A stretch of DNA of 10,154 bases, taken from Armatimonadota bacterium. GTDB lineage: Bacteria; Armatimonadota; Hebobacteria; Hebobacterales; WVXJ01. The first letter of the stretch is position 1. Each line of letters opens with the position of its first letter. Positions 1-5,606 of this stretch are shown here, in pieces. The DNA is taken from positions 1 to 10,154 of the forward strand of contig WVXJ01000209.1 in NCBI GenBank assembly GCA_011773575.1, read 5' to 3'. The translations under genes were made by a program, and so were the position numbers. The notes under the pieces are model-generated. The model ran no database searches. It was not told where the DNA came from and saw only the letters and a list, made by a program, of their open reading frames with translations.

Positions 1-2
1 CC

Positions 3-44
3 TCCCGCCGCAGCAAAGCCAAAGGCCGCAAGCGGAAGAGGTAA
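3..44 (+). CDS. 3' end of an upstream gene (partial, frame uncertain)
   Basis: The window opens inside what is probably the end of a coding region. In frame 3 it reads as a strongly basic tail (SRRSKAKGRKRKR) ending at TAA 42-44. Lys/Arg-rich tails like this occur at the C-termini of RNA- and DNA-binding proteins. Frame 1 is also open, to TAG at 70-72, and gives an Ala/Lys/Pro-rich tail, so the frame is not certain. Too little is present to name a product. Confidence 0.3.
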   Translation, partial: SRRSKAKGRKRKR

Positions 45-76
45 GGCTCTCTTAATTCAGATCCCTGAATAGGCAA

Positions 77-619
77 ATGGCCATCACAGCCCCGACTCTG
101 AAAATCAGGTGGCTTCGCGGAGGGTTCGCAGCAGTGTTGGTGCTTGTCTTGCCTTTGCCGGTATGCGTTCTGGTCGGAGCACTGACTTGGGGCCGCGGGC
201 TACCGATAAGCGTGCTCACCCATGTGGTCATTTGCCAAAATCTCATTCCACACTTAACTGCCTCTCTTTGGTCGGCCGTAGCGGTGCTGTTTTCAGTGCT
301 GCTAATCTTTGGTGTTCTTAGCATTCCGTGGGGCCGGCATCTGAAGCGCACTGAAGGCGATTTCCACTGGTTGAGAGCCTCTGTGGCGGCGGTTGCGGTG
401 TTCCTATCCCCACCCGGAATGTTTGCACTTGGGGCGCTGAGCGATGGTTTCACCGCGGCAAGGGGAGAAGAATTCTCACAGTTGTTCCACCGCTTCTTGT
501 ATTTTATGACCACGCAAGAACCGTGGTATATGACAATCGTGGTGGCAAACAGCGCGCTTGCTTTTGTGCTGGTCGGACTGCCTTGGAGGCACTTGGCGAA
601 CACAACGCCTATGGAGTAA
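77..619 (+). CDS. Hypothetical integral membrane protein, four predicted TM helices
   Basis: I do not recognise this 180-residue protein. Four hydrophobic stretches of membrane-spanning length are visible at about residues 16-37, 63-84, 101-122 and 151-169. A basic N-terminus (KIRWLRGG) and a basic loop after helix 2 (GRHLKRTEG) suggest a cytoplasmic N-terminus. The loop between helices 3 and 4 is polar (residues about 123-148). There is no catalytic motif, cysteine pair or signal peptidase site I can point to. The ATG at 77 is preceded only by a weak AGG, so the start is approximate. The opposite strand is also open over this stretch, but its product is a polar, motif-free sequence typical of a shadow frame, so the membrane protein is the better call. 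The dehydrogenase follows 39 bases downstream. Confidence 0.6.
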   Translation: MAITAPTLKIRWLRGGFAAVLVLVLPLPVCVLVGALTWGRGLPISVLTHVVICQNLIPHLTASLWSAVAVLFSVLLIFGVLSIPWGRHLKRTEGDFHWLRASVAAVAVFLSPPGMFALGALSDGFTAARGEEFSQLFHRFLYFMTTQEPWYMTIVVANSALAFVLVGLPWRHLANTTPME

Positions 620-634
620 GATTCACATTCGCCC

Positions 635-650
635 TATAATCACGGAGAAG
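635..650 (+). promoter_or_regulatory. Possible -10 box and Shine-Dalgarno before the dehydrogenase
   Basis: A perfect TATAAT lies at 635-640. A convincing Shine-Dalgarno, GGAGAAG, lies at 644-650, eight bases before the ATG at 659. At 17-base spacing the -35 position (612-617, TGGAGT) matches TTGACA at only three of six bases. A transcript from this -10 would have a leader of about a dozen bases. The ribosome site is credible; the promoter is only a candidate. Confidence 0.3.
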
Positions 651-658
651 TAATCCGT

Positions 659-2392
659 ATGAGCGCCAAACTCGAAGCCTACCAGAAAGCAGAAGAACCG
701 CTGCCCAAGAAGCATCTCGCCTGGGAACTCTATGGCGCGGGGATGGAGAACTTCGGCCGCCAGGGCAAGGCGGTCTCCCTGCCGTTGCCGAAACCCGGGC
801 CCAATGAACTCCTCGCCCGCATTGATTCCCTGGGGCTTTGTTTTTCCGATGTAAAGATTATCAAGGCCGGCGGCGACCACCCCCGCCTGGCGGGCAGAGA
901 CCTCGCCCAGGATCCGGTGGTCATCGGTCACGAGGTATCGGTAACCATTGTCCAGGTGGGCAAAGACCTGCAAGAACGCTTCCGGGTGGGCCAGAGATTC
1001 GTCATCCAGGCGGATGTTTATTCCAAGGGGAAGCAGGTCTCCTTCGGCTATGCCATTCGCGGCGGAGCCGCGCAATACTGCCTCCTTGGTGAAGAGATGC
1101 ATTCCGCGGAAGCCGGCTCTTATCTCATCCCGGTGCTGGATTCCACCGGTTATTCCGAGGCCGCACTCACCGAACCCTGGGCCTGTGTGGAGCGCGCCTA
1201 TCACATCCGCGCCAGGCCCGCGCCAAGACCGAACGGCCTCACCTGGATCATCGGGCTTGCCGCAGCCGATTTGGGCAACTACATGCTTGGAGAAGGATTC
1301 GATTACCGCGGCGGTCCCCGCCGTGTAATGATGACCGAAATGGTGGGCCCGGTCGCCTCCATGGTCCGCGATCACGCCTTTCGCATGGGCTTCGCGGTTG
1401 AAGAAACGGTTGTCCTGTCACGCTTTCTTCCCATCCTGGAAAAAAGGCGCAACGTCGCTTTCGATGACATCATACTGCTGGGCAAGCCGCGCAGAAACCT
1501 CATCGAGCGCCTCATCCCACATCTGGTGAAAGGCGGCCATCTGGGAATCGTTTGCCCGGATTTGATGGAACAGAAAGTGCAGATGGACCTGGGGCGCGTC
1601 CACTACGATTTCATTCACTGCATCGGCACCGCAACATCGGTAGCGATGGATGCCTACCGCGGCCGTCGCTGGAGCGCGCTCACGGAAACCGGCGCGGCCT
1701 GGTTCATCGGCGCCGGAGGCCCCATGGGACAAATGCACCTCCAGCGGACCCTGGAGCGGGAACAAACCCCCAGGGTGATACTGGCCACAGATACTGATGA
1801 GAGCAGGCTCGAAGTCCTCAAGAGCCGTTTCTCCAGTCTGGCGGAAGAGCGCGGCACCCGGCTCATCATCACACATGCGGACTCGGTCACGCGGCGCTTG
1901 GTCAACCACATTACCGATAACGACGGATTCACACATATCATCCTGCTCGCGCCATTCGCCGAGTTGGCGGAGGAGGCCTGGCAGTATCTCGGGGAGAGCG
2001 GCATTTTCAATATCTTCGCGGGTGTTGCCAGGGGCACCAAGGCGAAACTGCGCATCAGCCCGGTGTGCACCCGCGACTGCCGCCTGGTAGGCTCCACCGG
2101 CTCCAAGATAGAGGATCTGCGTTTTGTCCTGGCGGAGACAGAGGCGGGCCGGCTCGCCACAGATAGAGTCGTCGCCGCCATAGGCGGCATCTCCGCGGTT
2201 CGAGAGGGGCTTACTGGAGCCGCAGAGGGCAAGTTCCCCGGCAAGGTCGTAATCTATCCCCAGTTGGATTTCCCTTTGACTGCGATATCGGAACTGGAGA
2301 AGAGCCATCCCGCAGTGGCCGAGAAACTGGAGGGCGGCCGCTTCTGGAACCGCCAGGCGGAAGCCGCCCTGCTGGAGCAAATGCTCAAATAA
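659..2392 (+). CDS. Zinc-dependent medium-chain dehydrogenase/reductase (SorE/alcohol dehydrogenase-like) with tandem Rossmann-like domains
   Basis: This 577-residue protein begins with a GroES-like catalytic domain (about 40-190). The catalytic zinc ligands of the MDR superfamily are visible: C61 in GLCFSDV, H91-E92 in the GHE motif, and E172 in TEPWACVERA. The four-cysteine structural zinc lobe is absent. A canonical nucleotide-binding motif GAGGPMG is at 351-357, with an acidic D378 after the next strand, which favours NAD(H) over NADP(H). Between catalytic domain and motif lies an extra segment of about 150 residues (194-340) resembling a second, degenerate Rossmann half. Ordinary family members, including L-sorbose-1-phosphate reductase SorE, are about 340-410 residues, so the extra segment explains the length. 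The likely reaction is NAD-linked oxidation or reduction of a polyol or sugar derivative; the substrate cannot be read from the sequence. The start is supported by GGAGAAG eight bases upstream. It converges with the DUF72 gene across a repeat-filled gap. Confidence 0.85.
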   Translation: MSAKLEAYQKAEEPLPKKHLAWELYGAGMENFGRQGKAVSLPLPKPGPNELLARIDSLGLCFSDVKIIKAGGDHPRLAGRDLAQDPVVIGHEVSVTIVQVGKDLQERFRVGQRFVIQADVYSKGKQVSFGYAIRGGAAQYCLLGEEMHSAEAGSYLIPVLDSTGYSEAALTEPWACVERAYHIRARPAPRPNGLTWIIGLAAADLGNYMLGEGFDYRGGPRRVMMTEMVGPVASMVRDHAFRMGFAVEETVVLSRFLPILEKRRNVAFDDIILLGKPRRNLIERLIPHLVKGGHLGIVCPDLMEQKVQMDLGRVHYDFIHCIGTATSVAMDAYRGRRWSALTETGAAWFIGAGGPMGQMHLQRTLEREQTPRVILATDTDESRLEVLKSRFSSLAEERGTRLIITHADSVTRRLVNHITDNDGFTHIILLAPFAELAEEAWQYLGESGIFNIFAGVARGTKAKLRISPVCTRDCRLVGSTGSKIEDLRFVLAETEAGRLATDRVVAAIGGISAVREGLTGAAEGKFPGKVVIYPQLDFPLTAISELEKSHPAVAEKLEGGRFWNRQAEAALLEQMLK

Positions 2393-2403
2393 GAGTAGGA
2401 ATC

Positions 2404-2434
2404 TCACCGCAAAGACGCAGAGAGCGCAGAGGGG
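2404..2434. repeat. Intergenic word repeat (CGCAGAG type)
   Basis: Between two convergent stop codons lies a purine-rich stretch containing CGCAGAG twice (2416-2422 and 2425-2431) and the string CACCGCAAAGACGCAGAG. Strings of this kind recur in intergenic regions of many environmental bacterial genomes, which I recall only in general terms. Only the internal repetition is visible here. No terminator-like hairpin is evident in it. Confidence 0.45.
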
Positions 2435-2456
2435 AAGGAATCTGCTTTTGGTGTCC

Positions 2457-2497
2457 CTGATACCCGGCCCCTGACACCTGGCACCCGACACCCGCCC
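2457..2497. repeat. Degenerate tandem repeat (TGACACCTGGCACC type)
   Basis: Three imperfect units of 12-14 bases follow one another: TGATACCCGGCCCC, TGACACCTGGCACC and CGACACCCGCCC. On the minus strand they read as GGGTGTCGGGTGCCAGGTGTC. The array ends just before the stop codon of the minus-strand DUF72 gene. With the neighbouring CGCAGAG element it fills nearly the whole gap between the convergent genes. Confidence 0.45.
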
Positions 2498-2498
2498 T

Positions 2499-3272
2499 TC
2501 AACCCTCCTCCAACAACCCCTTCATCTGTAAAGCGTTTATGGCGGCCTTGGCCTGATAGCAATTATTCATGAAGACAAAGGTCGTCTCTGTCGCCGCATC
2601 GAGCTGCTGAATGTTCGGCAGCCAGGAGCGAAGTTCTTCCTCTGTATAGAGATAGTCATAGCGCCGGTTCTTGTCACCACTCCACCAGTCCTTGTAGTTG
2701 CGGCCATGAAAGCGGACATAGCCGACTTCGGAAGTAGCCCGCGCCACCGGCGGCATCAAACTTGAAAACTGCGGCTCATCCACCCCGCAAAACCCGATAC
2801 CATGTTCTTTCAGCCAGGAGAAAGTCTCCTCCGACAGCCAGCCGCGGTTGCGGAACTCCACTACCAGCGGCAGGCCATGCATCTTGTCCTTGAATTCAGC
2901 AATATAGTCAAGGTTTTCCGGCTCCGCATGAAAAGAGGTGGGAAACTGGGCCAGCACACAGCCGAATTTCTCGGCCTCCACCAGCGGTTTCAATGAATCG
3001 TAGAAAGCGGAGAAATGTTCCGGGGTTTGCGGGCCGATCTCATGGGTTAGGCCGCGATAGGCTTTCACTGTAAAGAGGAACCCTTCCGCTGTCTTTTCCG
3101 CCATGTGAAAAAAAGTTGCGGGGTGAAGCAGGCGATAGTAGGTGGAGTTCACCTCCAGACAGTTGAAGTTCCGAGCATAATAGGCGAGCCAGCCCTTTTG
3201 CGCCAGGCGCGCGGGATAAAACGCGCCCTTCCAATCATCAAACTTGAACCCCGATGTGCCCACGCGAATCAT
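2499..3272 (-). CDS. DUF72 (YecE-like) family protein
   Basis: The 257-residue protein has the full set of DUF72 landmarks in order. These are VGTSGFKFDDWKGAFYP at the N-terminus (4-20), EVNSTYYR (40-47), FTVKAYRGLTHE (about 67-78), LAQFPTSF (about 107-114), a VEFRNRGW segment (about 138-145), YVRFHGRN (about 185-192), a YLYTEEELRSW segment, and the C-terminal FVFMNNCYQAKAAINAL. Length matches the family norm of about 240-290. DUF72 proteins have a TIM-barrel fold and conserved acidic and aromatic residues. Their biochemical function is not firmly established, though nucleic-acid-related roles have been suggested for relatives. The ATG at 3272 has a modest Shine-Dalgarno-like AAGGCGG about seven bases upstream on the minus strand. 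It lies 94 bases downstream of mutM on the same strand and may be cotranscribed, although the gap holds repeats. Confidence 0.92.
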   Translation of the reverse strand: MIRVGTSGFKFDDWKGAFYPARLAQKGWLAYYARNFNCLEVNSTYYRLLHPATFFHMAEKTAEGFLFTVKAYRGLTHEIGPQTPEHFSAFYDSLKPLVEAEKFGCVLAQFPTSFHAEPENLDYIAEFKDKMHGLPLVVEFRNRGWLSEETFSWLKEHGIGFCGVDEPQFSSLMPPVARATSEVGYVRFHGRNYKDWWSGDKNRRYDYLYTEEELRSWLPNIQQLDAATETTFVFMNNCYQAKAAINALQMKGLLEEG

Positions 3273-3319
3273 GTCTTGCCGCCTTTGCCTGCAGCTTTAT
3301 TTTCTTGCTTCGCTCAGGC

Positions 3320-3362
3320 TAAGCTCTCAACTCTGCACTCTAGACTCTCAACTCTAAGCTCT
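3320..3362. repeat. Tandem word repeat (AGAGTTGAGAG type)
   Basis: In the 94-base gap between mutM and the DUF72 gene, CTCTCAACTCT occurs twice exactly (3324-3334 and 3345-3355), 21 bases apart. The pair is flanked by AAGCTCT at 3321-3327 and 3356-3362. On the minus strand the unit is AGAGTTGAGAG. A ten-base relative, AAGTTGAGAG, appears at the extreme right end of the window (10145-10154), which suggests a dispersed intergenic family. Confidence 0.6.
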
Positions 3363-3366
3363 TGAC

Positions 3367-4197
3367 TCACTTCTGACACTCCGGGCACCAGTGCATCCCG
3401 CGGCCGTCGGTAAGGCGGGTGCGGCGGATGGGTTGGCCGCACCTGATGCAGGGCTGGTCTGTTCTTTGATACACCGCGGGCCGAAAGCCCCCCGACAATC
3501 CATAAGCGTCCTGATAAACGCTGTCTTCTGCGGTCGTGCCGCGGTCTCCTATCGCCTCTTCCAGCACCTCGCGCGTTGCGGCGACAAGTTTCTCGATCTC
3601 CTTCTTCGTGAGCCTGCCCGCGGCGCGGCCCGGTCTTACTCCCGCTCGAAAACATATCTCGTCCGCGTAGATTTTGCCGAGACCGGCAACCACGCTCTGG
3701 TCCATCAGAACCACTCCCACTTTCGCTCTTCTCCCTTTCAGCCTTTGAGCAAGGTAGGACGGAGTGAAAGCCGCGGAAAGAGGTTCGGGGCCATAATGAG
3801 AGAATTCTGGGAAGGCTTCCACCTCCGTTCCTGTTCTGAGGGCAAGACAGCCGAACTTGCGAGGGTCCCGAAAACGCAGCTCATCTCCACCTTCCAGCCC
3901 CAGCCGCAAGTGCACATGTTTGTCAGTTGTGAGTTCCGCCGGTTCAACCTTAAGTGTACCGCTCATCCCCAGTCTCACTACCAGACAGCGCGCCCCTTCC
4001 AGCACGAAGATGATGGCCTTTCCCCTCCGCAGCAAACGGCTGATACGGCGGCCCTTCAGCCCGCGGCGAAACTTCGCCGCGTCAATCGGGCAGCGTAGGA
4101 TTCGCGGCTCGCGGAGGCTGACAGAAATTATCCTTCTTCCGACCGTGAGGGGGGAAAGTTGGCGGCAGATTGTTTCTGCTTCAGGAAGTTCCGGCAT
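3367..4197 (-). CDS. mutM: Formamidopyrimidine-DNA glycosylase (Fpg/MutM)
   Basis: This 276-residue base-excision repair enzyme removes oxidised purines such as 8-oxoguanine and nicks the abasic site by beta/delta-elimination. The start is fixed by MPELPE: after Met removal, Pro2 is the catalytic nucleophile and Glu3 the general acid partner. K60 in RRGK corresponds to the conserved Lys57 of E. coli Fpg. M78 in LGMSG and R113/F115 in DPRKFG are the void-filling intercalation residues. YGPEPL is at 135-140. The C-terminal zinc finger is C250-x2-C253-x17-C271-x2-C274, ending CPECQK, with the DNA-binding R266 five residues before C271. Two departures stand out. The near-invariant Asn of the G-x-G-N-I-Y helix-two-turn-helix is Lys175 (GLGKIY), and the usual Thr after the finger arginine is Met268. 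AAGG lies about eight bases upstream of the ATG. It is divergent from the pseudopilin operon and upstream of the DUF72 gene. Confidence 0.96.
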   Translation of the reverse strand: MPELPEAETICRQLSPLTVGRRIISVSLREPRILRCPIDAAKFRRGLKGRRISRLLRRGKAIIFVLEGARCLVVRLGMSGTLKVEPAELTTDKHVHLRLGLEGGDELRFRDPRKFGCLALRTGTEVEAFPEFSHYGPEPLSAAFTPSYLAQRLKGRRAKVGVVLMDQSVVAGLGKIYADEICFRAGVRPGRAAGRLTKKEIEKLVAATREVLEEAIGDRGTTAEDSVYQDAYGLSGGFRPAVYQRTDQPCIRCGQPIRRTRLTDGRGMHWCPECQK

Positions 4198-4394
4198 GCT
4201 TGCGCCTTATCTTCTGCGAAGGGCCCAAAGCTCCTTTTCGGCGCGGTTGTGAAAGAGTGTATTTTGGGGTCGAAACAGGGTAGCCTTGAAGGGAAGGAAA
4301 AGACCTCTTCAATATGGAAGTAAAATGGGTTTAGCCGACTACCAAAGCGGGTAAGCGGGTAATAAGGCTGCTTGCATCTCTCTGCGAGAAAAGG

Positions 4395-4559
4395 GCGGAT
4401 ACCGCGCAGCTTGAGCTGCAACTCATGGCAATGCGCTTGGAGCAAGCGCGGGAAGGGAGCGACCATATGTTCGGCGCGGGCGATTCGTGCGGGAAGTACT
4501 TGGCAAGAAAGGTCCGGCGGTGTGATTCCCGCTGGAAGGGGAGAGTCCCCAGGAGTTCC
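4395..4559 (+). promoter_or_regulatory. Candidate structured mRNA leader of the pseudopilin operon
   Basis: Successive inverted repeats precede the operon: GCGG-ATA-CCGC at 4395-4405; GCAGC-TTGA-GCTGC at 4406-4419; GCGCTTG-GAG-CAAGCGC at 4433-4449; GCGGGAA (4489-4495) with TTCCCGC (4526-4532) enclosing 30 bases; and GGGGA-GAG-TCCCC at 4538-4550. The last can be lengthened by pairing GGAA (4534-4537) with TTCC (4556-4559), which leaves the Shine-Dalgarno AGGAG as a five-base bulge. It fits no riboswitch class I know. It may be a translational control element or simply a cluster of dispersed hairpins. Confidence 0.35.
4551..4555 (+). promoter_or_regulatory. Shine-Dalgarno that decides a TTG start
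   Basis: AGGAG at 4551-4555 sits seven bases before TTG at 4563, which is in frame with the first pseudopilin. Starting there gives a ten-residue leader, MDFYSHKNKG, with two lysines just before the cleavage glycine. That is the normal length and charge for a class III signal. The ATGs upstream at 4425 and 4467 would give leaders of 56 and 42 residues. Confidence 0.65.
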
Positions 4560-4562
4560 GGT

Positions 4563-5486
4563 TTGGACTTTTATTCTCATAAGAACAAAGGCTTCACTCT
4601 GGTCGAATTGATGGTTGTGATTGCCATCATCGCAGTATTAGCCGCCATTATCATTCCTGTCTATTCCCGCGCCCGGGAGACCGCGCGCCAGACCACCTGC
4701 ATGGGAAACCTCCATGCCATTGCCATCGCCCTGAAAAACTACCTCTTGGATGAGGGCGGATATCCTCCCGACTACAATCCTTTCACCGGTGAAGGCGGCG
4801 TAACCCAGTTATACCTGAGCGGGTATCTGAACTCGACCAAAGTCCTGCGCTGCCCCAACGACAACACCAAACTTCAAGAATATATTAACGCCAATGACAT
4901 TGATGTCAACGCGCCCGCGGAAGCTGTCTGGGACCCCGCGGACACCGGCCCCGACTACTTCGCGGAACGCTATTCTTCCTACAACCAGTACTTCGGAGGC
5001 GTGGACGAGGCTTATCCCTTGTACAATTCCTATGGCTACAGGGGACATCAAGGCTGTGGCGGGAGTGTCGCACCCGATGATTTTAACGATACACCCTTCG
5101 GCACCGGCCCCAGTGAGGATGAACTCATAGCCATGGCCGGTGCAAATGAATGGATGCGGAGAGTCTACTGTGACCAGGATCATCCCTATTATGATGCTAC
5201 TGACGCCCTGGTCGTCTTCGACCGCGATCCCTATAAGCCGGATGGTGTTACCCCTGACCTGTATGCTCGTCCGCTCTGGGACGCCGATAGAAATTCCTAC
5301 ACCGCCTACTTCCCCGGCCTTGTGAATAGCAATGCTCCGGATTATACAATCATTACCCATTGTCCCTGGCACCGAATTTGGTTCGGCCGAGGGCTTAAAG
5401 AAAAGGACCTGGCCGTGCGGCTCAGTGGAGACACTGATACCCTTCTGGTGCGCACTTATGACTGGGTAGTGCAGAAAACGGAGTAA
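4563..5486 (+). CDS. Pseudopilin 1: prepilin-type N-terminal cleavage/methylation protein, GspG/H-X9-DG-like
   Basis: Starting at TTG 4563 the protein has 307 residues. The leader ends at G10, and cleavage before F11 exposes FTLVELMVVIAIIAVLAAII with the conserved Glu at mature position 5 (E15). Prepilin peptidase should process and methylate it, and the hydrophobic helix should pack into a type II secretion or type IV pilus-like fibre. After the helix comes SRARETARQTTCMGNL, typical of large GspG/DUF1559-like pseudopilins, then LSGYL and an RCPND motif (C97-P98). Near the C-terminus THCPWHR (C267, H270) is followed twenty residues later by GDTD, a degenerate relative of the H...DG motif of H-X9-DG pseudopilins. 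C46, C97 and C267 have counterparts in the next gene, which marks the two as paralogues. Substrate or partner is unknown. First gene of a four-gene operon; 24 bases separate its stop from the earliest start of the next frame. Confidence 0.85.
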   Translation: MDFYSHKNKGFTLVELMVVIAIIAVLAAIIIPVYSRARETARQTTCMGNLHAIAIALKNYLLDEGGYPPDYNPFTGEGGVTQLYLSGYLNSTKVLRCPNDNTKLQEYINANDIDVNAPAEAVWDPADTGPDYFAERYSSYNQYFGGVDEAYPLYNSYGYRGHQGCGGSVAPDDFNDTPFGTGPSEDELIAMAGANEWMRRVYCDQDHPYYDATDALVVFDRDPYKPDGVTPDLYARPLWDADRNSYTAYFPGLVNSNAPDYTIITHCPWHRIWFGRGLKEKDLAVRLSGDTDTLLVRTYDWVVQKTE

Positions 5487-5532
5487 GCGACAAAACAGGC
5501 GAGGGGAACCGTGTGTAAGAAAGCCTGCGGAG

Positions 5533-5564
5533 AGCCGCTCGGGCCGTGCAAGAACGGAGCGGCT
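5533..5564. repeat. Inverted repeat in the leader region of pseudopilin 2
   Basis: AGCCGCTC (5533-5540) and GAGCGGCT (5557-5564) form perfect eight-base arms around a 16-base loop. The hairpin lies between the first pseudopilin and the mature part of the second. It is followed by TCGCCTTCTATAAT, which is not a proper U-run, so it is a poor rho-independent terminator. If translation starts at 5511 the hairpin is coding and lengthens the leader peptide. If it starts at 5607 it is in the untranslated gap. Confidence 0.55.
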
Positions 5565-5606
5565 TCGCCTTCTATAATGCCACATTCGCCCCGAGCAGGG
5601 AAGAAG

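Larger units (their letters stand above)
4198..4562. other. Divergent intergenic region between mutM and the pseudopilin operon
   Basis: This 365-base stretch holds no gene I can support. The left part (about 4200-4360) should carry the mutM control signals; I see no consensus promoter in it. TAAAAT at 4321-4326 is a fair -10 match on the plus strand but has no -35 at normal spacing. The right part (about 4395-4560) is dense in inverted repeats and is annotated separately. An ATG at 4425 is in frame with the pseudopilin, but using it would give a 56-residue leader and places the start inside this structured stretch. Confidence 0.6.

Noticed and set aside
52..603. Minus-strand open frame of 183 codons opposite the small membrane protein.
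   Set aside because: Its product is polar, lacks any recognisable motif, and mirrors the membrane protein; the plus-strand frame has four clear hydrophobic helices.
1418..2491. Long minus-strand open frame opposite the dehydrogenase.
   Set aside because: It is the complement of a well-supported MDR gene, its product has no motif, and it runs through the intergenic repeats.
4207..4308. Short minus-strand frame ending in a protein-like tail (FHNRAEKELWALRRR) just before mutM.
   Set aside because: It is about 33 codons, has no ATG or convincing start and no ribosome site; it could be a gene remnant but cannot be supported.
4392..4406. AGGGCGGATACCGCG resembles the T-box consensus AGGGTGGNACCGCG.
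   Set aside because: It has a substitution and an extra base, no specifier stem or downstream terminator is visible, and the downstream gene is a pseudopilin, not an amino-acid or tRNA synthetase gene.
4128..4580. Minus-strand open frame of 150 codons across the divergent region.
   Set aside because: It overlaps the securely placed start of mutM in another frame and has no recognisable domain; openness reflects the base composition of the hairpin-rich stretch.
5533..5575. Hairpin as a rho-independent terminator after pseudopilin 1.
   Set aside because: The 16-base loop and the lack of a T-run after the stem do not fit a terminator, and the downstream genes form a continuous operon.
5573..5578. 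TATAAT that could be an internal promoter -10 box before pseudopilin 2.
   Set aside because: No -35-like hexamer at suitable spacing, and the location inside a tight operon makes a chance match likely.
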